Source: CAYRFF01 sp964436125
Lineage (GTDB): Bacteria > Bacteroidota > Bacteroidia > Chitinophagales > Saprospiraceae
Length of the DNA stretch: 37,772 bases
Reading direction: 5' to 3'
Assembly: GCA_964436125.1 (NCBI GenBank)
Contig: CAYTBT010000029.1
Span: 1 to 37,772 of the forward strand
The notes beneath the pieces are model-generated. The model was not told the DNA's origin and ran no database searches. It saw nothing but the letters and a program-made list of their open reading frames with translations. Below are positions 33,387 through 37,772 of this stretch, one piece after another. A program made the position numbers and the translations under genes. The first letter of the stretch is position 1. Each line of letters starts with the position of its first letter.

Positions 33387-36329
33387 ATGGTTCATTATCT
33401 CGTAAAGTCATTGATCTTATTTACCTTGATCTTCTTTGTTTATTCTCCTGTCAATGCACAACAGACAGAGGATATCGATTACACTCAATACGTCGATCCC
33501 TTTATCGGTACAGGCGGGCATGGGCATACATTTCCCGGCGCAACAATGCCATTCGGTATGATACAAGTGAGTCCGGATACGCGGTTGACAGGCTGGGACG
33601 GTTGTTCCGGATATCATTATTCCGATAATTATATCTATGGATTTTCTCATACGCATTTAAGCGGTACCGGAGTAAGTGATTATGGCGATATTTTACTTAT
33701 GCCTACCGACAGAGTAATCTTTCAAAACGGTGCCGATGGCTCCGGAGGTTATCGCGCTCATTTTTCCCACGAAAATGAGGATGCTTCACCCGGTTATTAT
33801 AAGGTCTATCTCGACTCTACTGATATTACAGTAGAACTCACTTGCTCTTATAGAAGTGCGATACATAAATATCGGTATCCATCCGCTGAAAATCAAGTTG
33901 TTATTCTTGACCTTGAGCATAGAGACAAGCTACTGGACTATAAAATTAAGATTATCGATAAGCACACTATCACAGGATATCGCTTCTCGGATGCATGGGC
34001 CAATAATCAAAAAGTCTTTTACTATATCCATTTTTCGCAAGCAGTAAAAACATACTATTTCTCCAATCCCGATGAACAGAAACTCCCATCTTCTTCACCG
34101 ACGAAGCTTGCTGTACAATTCCATAATCCGGAGAATAAGCCTCTTATTGTAAAAGTAGGTATCTCCGCTGTGGACATTGCAGGAGCCAAGGCAAATATGC
34201 TGGCAGAAATAGGGGAACTGACATTTGCGGAAGCTAAAAAACAAGCTAAAGAAGCCTGGAACAGCGAATTGCATAAAATTGAAATTAAAACAAGCGATAA
34301 AGCCGAGAAAGTCAAGTTCTACACGGCAATGTACCATACAATGATAGCTCCCAATATCTACCAAGACGTCGATGGGCGATATCGCGGCATGGACTTAAAG
34401 GTGCACCAGGCTGATTTTACCTATTATACCGTATTTTCTCTGTGGGATACTTACAGGGCTACACATCCATTGTTTACCATTATCGACCAAGCGCGTACAA
34501 CTGATTTTATCAGAACCTTTCTCGCCAAGTATAAGGAAGGTGGGATTATTCCGATATGGGATCTTTCAGCTTGCTACACAGGCTGTATGATCGGTTATCA
34601 TTCTATCCCTGTAATTGCCGATGCATATATGAAAGGCATCAGGGATTATGACACGGAGCTGGCGCTTGAAGCAATGGTACATTCAGCCACGCAAGAGCAT
34701 CTCGGCTTAAAATCCTATATGCAATATGGAGTAATACCGATAGAGGATGAAGGTGAGTCGGTTTCAAAGACGCTAGAATATGCCTATGATGACTGGTGTA
34801 TTGCTCAGATGGCGCAGGAAATGGGGGAAAGCGATATTTACAAAGAATTTATCCGCCGAGCACAGTATTACAAAAACGAATTTGATCCGAAGACAGGATT
34901 TATGCGTGGACGGATTCATAATAGATGGTTTACGCCATTTGATCCCTATGAAGTGAACTTTAATTTTACGGAGGCCAATTCCTGGCAATATAGCTTTTAT
35001 GTACCACAGGATATCAGCGGACTCATTGATTTATATGGTGGGAAAAAGAACTTTGAGAGGAGGCTCGATGCTTTATTCAATGCAAATACAGAAACTACGG
35101 GACGTCATCAGGTGGATATGACAGGACTCATAGGTCAATATGTTCAGGGGAATGAGCCATCGCATCAGATTGCTTATATGTACAACTTTGTCAATGCACC
35201 ATATAAAACACAGAAATACGTACATCAGATCTGCTCGGAACTCTATAAAACCGGTCCGGGCGGCATTCCGGGCAATGAAGATTGCGGTCAGATGAGTGCC
35301 TGGTACATTTTCAGTACCCTTGGTTTTTATCCTGTAACACCGGGAAATAATCAATATATTATCGGCACACCGAGATTTGCGGAAGCTGAAATCTATCTCG
35401 AAAATGGGAATACCTTCACGGTTAAAGCCAAGAACCTATCAGATAACAATTTCTATATCCAATCTGCTCGCCTCAATGGGAAGCCGTATCCCTATTCTTA
35501 TATCACACACGATGTAATTATGGAAGGAGGAACGCTGACATTTTTCATGACAGATAAGCCCTCCGAATGGGCAACTTCTGATACTTCTACGCCGGTGACT
35601 TCCATTGACAAGCATATGATTGTACCGCTGCCTTTTATCGCGGGAGGCAAGCTGGTATTTCAGGATAGTACCCGGATTGTCTTGAATACAATTGACGATA
35701 AGTCTAGTATTTATTATAAGTTGGGCGATTCAAGCTTTCGCAAATATGATGGACCATTCACCATTCATCACTCGACAGAGCTCACAATATATGGGAAGCG
35801 TGGATTGAAGAAAAGTGCGGCATTTACGACGATATTTTCAGAAATGAATCCCAATATCAGCTTGAAACTAGAGACTCAATATGCGCGTCAATATAATGCC
35901 GGTGGAAAGAATGCCCTTATCGATGGTTTTTATGGTTCTACCGATTATCGCACCGGAACATGGCAAGGCTATGACGATACAGACCTTATTGCGACGATAA
36001 CTCTCGACACGCCCAAGATAATTGACCGGGTCAGTATCGGCTTCCTTCAATACCAAAAGTCGTGGATTTTCCTTCCCAAGGAGGTTCTTGTTTCAATTTC
36101 TACAGATGGAAAAACATTCCATCAAATCGATAAAAAACTATTCACCGATATTAAGAAGAAAAGCTCAAATAAGATTGTCAATGTTGGCTTTCCTATCGAT
36201 CAGAAAATAAAAGCTGTCAGGATTCATGCTGTAAAAGCCGGGCATTTACCTTCCTGGCATCCTGGCTATCCGTATGATGGGAAAACGTGGATATTTGCAG
36301 ATGAAATAACGGTTTATGAAGGAAAATAA
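33387..36329 (+). CDS. GH92 family alpha-mannosidase
   Basis: GH92 enzymes are calcium-dependent exo-alpha-mannosidases that trim N-glycans and yeast mannan. After a signal peptide (ending VNAQQ) the N-terminal beta-sandwich begins YVDPFIGTGGHGHTFPGATM and PFGMIQVSPDT, both family hallmarks. The alpha/alpha-barrel has YRATHPLFTI, GNEPSHQIAYMYNF and GIPGNEDCGQMSAWYIFSTL, which carry the acidic active-site residues. The C-terminal part adds a chitobiase-C-like segment (about 770-820) and an F5/8-type carbohydrate-binding domain (about 830-980). About 980 residues is longer than the minimal 730-residue form. The linkage specificity cannot be read from sequence. It overlaps the transporter gene by 14 bp. 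Confidence 0.93.
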   Translation: MVHYLVKSLILFTLIFFVYSPVNAQQTEDIDYTQYVDPFIGTGGHGHTFPGATMPFGMIQVSPDTRLTGWDGCSGYHYSDNYIYGFSHTHLSGTGVSDYGDILLMPTDRVIFQNGADGSGGYRAHFSHENEDASPGYYKVYLDSTDITVELTCSYRSAIHKYRYPSAENQVVILDLEHRDKLLDYKIKIIDKHTITGYRFSDAWANNQKVFYYIHFSQAVKTYYFSNPDEQKLPSSSPTKLAVQFHNPENKPLIVKVGISAVDIAGAKANMLAEIGELTFAEAKKQAKEAWNSELHKIEIKTSDKAEKVKFYTAMYHTMIAPNIYQDVDGRYRGMDLKVHQADFTYYTVFSLWDTYRATHPLFTIIDQARTTDFIRTFLAKYKEGGIIPIWDLSACYTGCMIGYHSIPVIADAYMKGIRDYDTELALEAMVHSATQEHLGLKSYMQYGVIPIEDEGESVSKTLEYAYDDWCIAQMAQEMGESDIYKEFIRRAQYYKNEFDPKTGFMRGRIHNRWFTPFDPYEVNFNFTEANSWQYSFYVPQDISGLIDLYGGKKNFERRLDALFNANTETTGRHQVDMTGLIGQYVQGNEPSHQIAYMYNFVNAPYKTQKYVHQICSELYKTGPGGIPGNEDCGQMSAWYIFSTLGFYPVTPGNNQYIIGTPRFAEAEIYLENGNTFTVKAKNLSDNNFYIQSARLNGKPYPYSYITHDVIMEGGTLTFFMTDKPSEWATSDTSTPVTSIDKHMIVPLPFIAGGKLVFQDSTRIVLNTIDDKSSIYYKLGDSSFRKYDGPFTIHHSTELTIYGKRGLKKSAAFTTIFSEMNPNISLKLETQYARQYNAGGKNALIDGFYGSTDYRTGTWQGYDDTDLIATITLDTPKIIDRVSIGFLQYQKSWIFLPKEVLVSISTDGKTFHQIDKKLFTDIKKKSSNKIVNVGFPIDQKIKAVRIHAVKAGHLPSWHPGYPYDGKTWIFADEITVYEGK

Positions 36330-37638
36330 CGCTAGCCTGCAGTACAGAACGGCATTTATTATAATCACGGTTCTCTTTTTTCTGTGGGGTTTTACCACAG
36401 TTCTCATCGATTCATTGATACCGCATTTGATCCGTTTATTTGACTTGACATATTTCCAGGCAGGCCTCGTGCAATTTGCCTTCTTCGCAGCCTATTTTAT
36501 ACTTTCTATACCGGCGAGTTCAATCCTTTCTGTAATTGGTTATAAAAAGGGGATTGTCGTCGGCTTGTGTACGATGGCTATCGGTTGTTTTCTCTTTTAT
36601 CCGGCAGCCTCGTATCGGGAATTCGGAATATTTATCGCGGCAAATTTTGTGCTGGCAGCAGGAATAACCGTACTACAAGTCGCTGCCAATCCCTATGTCA
36701 CTGTACTAGGTAGTAGTGAAGGGGCATCGAGTAGGTTGAATTTGTCCCAGGCATTTAATTCGCTCGGTACGGCAATTGCACCGATATTCGGCGCAGCATT
36801 TATTCTCAGCGATGCGGTAAAAAGTCAAGATGAGATTAATGCACTCAGTACCCAAGCCAAAGAAGTCTATCTCGCATCAGAAGCAGATGCGGTGCAAAGG
36901 CCATTTCTTTATCTCGGTATTTTTATTCTCTGCATTGCAACATACTTTGTCTTTACCCGATTACCGAAGGTAATGGATGAGAAAAGCAAGGGGAAATATT
37001 TCGATTTGTTCAAGCATAGAAACCTCATGCTAGGAGTTGTGGGAATTTTCTTTTACGTCGGTTCAGAAGTAGCTATCGGCAGTTATGTGGTCAATTATTT
37101 TCTCTCGATGAATATCGATGAATTAATTATGAACAATAGTTTTATGCGGAGTATTTCAGCAGCATTGCTCAGTACAGGCATAGAACATAGCGATGGGGCG
37201 GCAATTGTGGGTGTATTTGCTACTTTTTACTGGTCAGGAGCAATGATAGGAAGGTTTATCGGTTCTTATCTGACACGGGTATTTAAACCGGCAATCGTAT
37301 TGTGTTGCTTTGCCGCTTGTGCGATAATTCTCCTGCTTATATCCATGAACAGTATAGGATTTTTATCAATGTGGTCGATACTCTGTGTCGGACTGTTTAA
37401 CTCCATTATGTTCCCAACGATATTCGCACTGGCGATAGATGACTTGGATGACTTGAAGCCGCTTGCATCGGGATTGTTATGCACAGCAATTGTAGGTGGG
37501 GCAGTCATTCCGCCATTGTATGGTTTATTGACGGATAACTTCGGTTTTAAAATGGCGCTCTTTCTCCTGATATTCTGCTATGGATATATCTTCTATTATG
37601 GAAACTGGAAGAGAGGAAGGAAAACTGTCAGATCGTAA
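36316..37638 (+). CDS. FucP-type sugar:H+ symporter (MFS)
   Basis: The 440-residue inner-membrane transporter has about 12 helices. It shows the FucP/GluP signatures FFLWGFTTVLIDSLIPHLIR, AGLVQFAFFAAYFILSIPAS, LQVAANPYVTVLG and SRLNLSQAFNSLGTAIAPIF, where FucP has its conserved Asp/Glu/Asn proton and sugar residues. Substrate could be fucose, glucose/galactose or mannose; the 14-bp overlap with the GH92 mannosidase makes a mannosidase-released sugar the best guess. It is the last complete gene of the window. Confidence 0.9.
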   Translation: MKENNASLQYRTAFIIITVLFFLWGFTTVLIDSLIPHLIRLFDLTYFQAGLVQFAFFAAYFILSIPASSILSVIGYKKGIVVGLCTMAIGCFLFYPAASYREFGIFIAANFVLAAGITVLQVAANPYVTVLGSSEGASSRLNLSQAFNSLGTAIAPIFGAAFILSDAVKSQDEINALSTQAKEVYLASEADAVQRPFLYLGIFILCIATYFVFTRLPKVMDEKSKGKYFDLFKHRNLMLGVVGIFFYVGSEVAIGSYVVNYFLSMNIDELIMNNSFMRSISAALLSTGIEHSDGAAIVGVFATFYWSGAMIGRFIGSYLTRVFKPAIVLCCFAACAIILLLISMNSIGFLSMWSILCVGLFNSIMFPTIFALAIDDLDDLKPLASGLLCTAIVGGAVIPPLYGLLTDNFGFKMALFLLIFCYGYIFYYGNWKRGRKTVRS

Positions 37639-37682
37639 TTTAATGTTTTATTTGCCTTTCCATACTACTTTTTATCTATCCG

Positions 37683-37697
37683 GTGAAATGGCAAGCC
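37683..37697. repeat. Partial GTGAAAT hairpin-repeat element at the right edge
   Basis: GTGAAAT (37683-37689) is followed directly by GGC-AA-GCC (37690-37697), the left half of the palindrome family seen at 0.4 and 14.2-14.5 kb. The ATTTCAC half is missing or degraded. Confidence 0.4.
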
Positions 37698-37772
37698 CTG
37701 TACGCAAGGAGTATCTATCCTGACTTCGACACTGGGACACCCTAATCAAGATTTTCCCAAAAATCGTCCTCG

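Overview
The window looks like a chromosomal segment of a member of the Bacteroidota. The evidence is a T9SS C-terminal sorting domain, a GLPGLI protein next to a TonB-receptor-like barrel, Rho with a long Asn/Lys/Ser/Gln-rich insertion, repeated -7 boxes of the form TAnnTTTG, an absence of clear Shine-Dalgarno sites, and the GH92/FucP pair. I cannot place it below phylum from sequence alone; a Saprospiria-like or similar environmental lineage would fit. No tRNA, rRNA, CRISPR array or transposase was recognised.

Layout. 1-639: edge region with relic reading frames and a cluster of hairpin repeats. 640-4818: exported TlpA-like thioredoxin (-), UbiE-like methyltransferase (+) and a long-form amidophosphoribosyltransferase (+). 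4938-4980: strong hairpin terminator between converging genes. 5014-10495 (-): Omp28-like T9SS-secreted protein, small membrane protein, rnpA, rpmH and rho. 10862-13518 (+): serS, a membrane zinc peptidase and frr. 13519-14640: about 1.1 kb of non-coding DNA packed with several repeat types. 14706-15674: MoxR ATPase. 15731-22368: a signalling module with membrane anti-sigma and sigma factor (-), divergent from a cysteine-pair repeat lipoprotein and an exported TPR-CHAT protease (+). 22816-25089: an arginyltransferase-like GNAT protein plus an NhaC antiporter. 25230-27625 (-): cytochrome c, anhydro-MurNAc kinase and an SDR epimerase in an overlapping operon. 27805-28602: M48 lipoprotein peptidase. 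28852-33150 (-): barrel protein and GLPGLI pair, then DUF502. 33387-37638 (+): GH92 alpha-mannosidase overlapping a FucP-type sugar transporter.

How the genes work together. The housekeeping genes cover translation (serS, frr, rpmH), RNase P, transcription termination and the first step of purine synthesis. The two accessory parts that stand out are: (i) the sigma / anti-sigma / lipoprotein / CHAT-protease locus, where a predicted periplasmic protease sits beside a transmembrane anti-sigma factor, so regulated cleavage is an obvious though unproven model; and (ii) a family of modular palindromes, GTGAAAT-[small hairpins]-ATTTCAC, with copies near 0.4, 14.2 and 14.5 kb and a partial copy at the right edge, embedded with 7-8 bp tandem repeats. 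The GH92/FucP pair and AnmK suggest scavenging of glycans and recycling of peptidoglycan.
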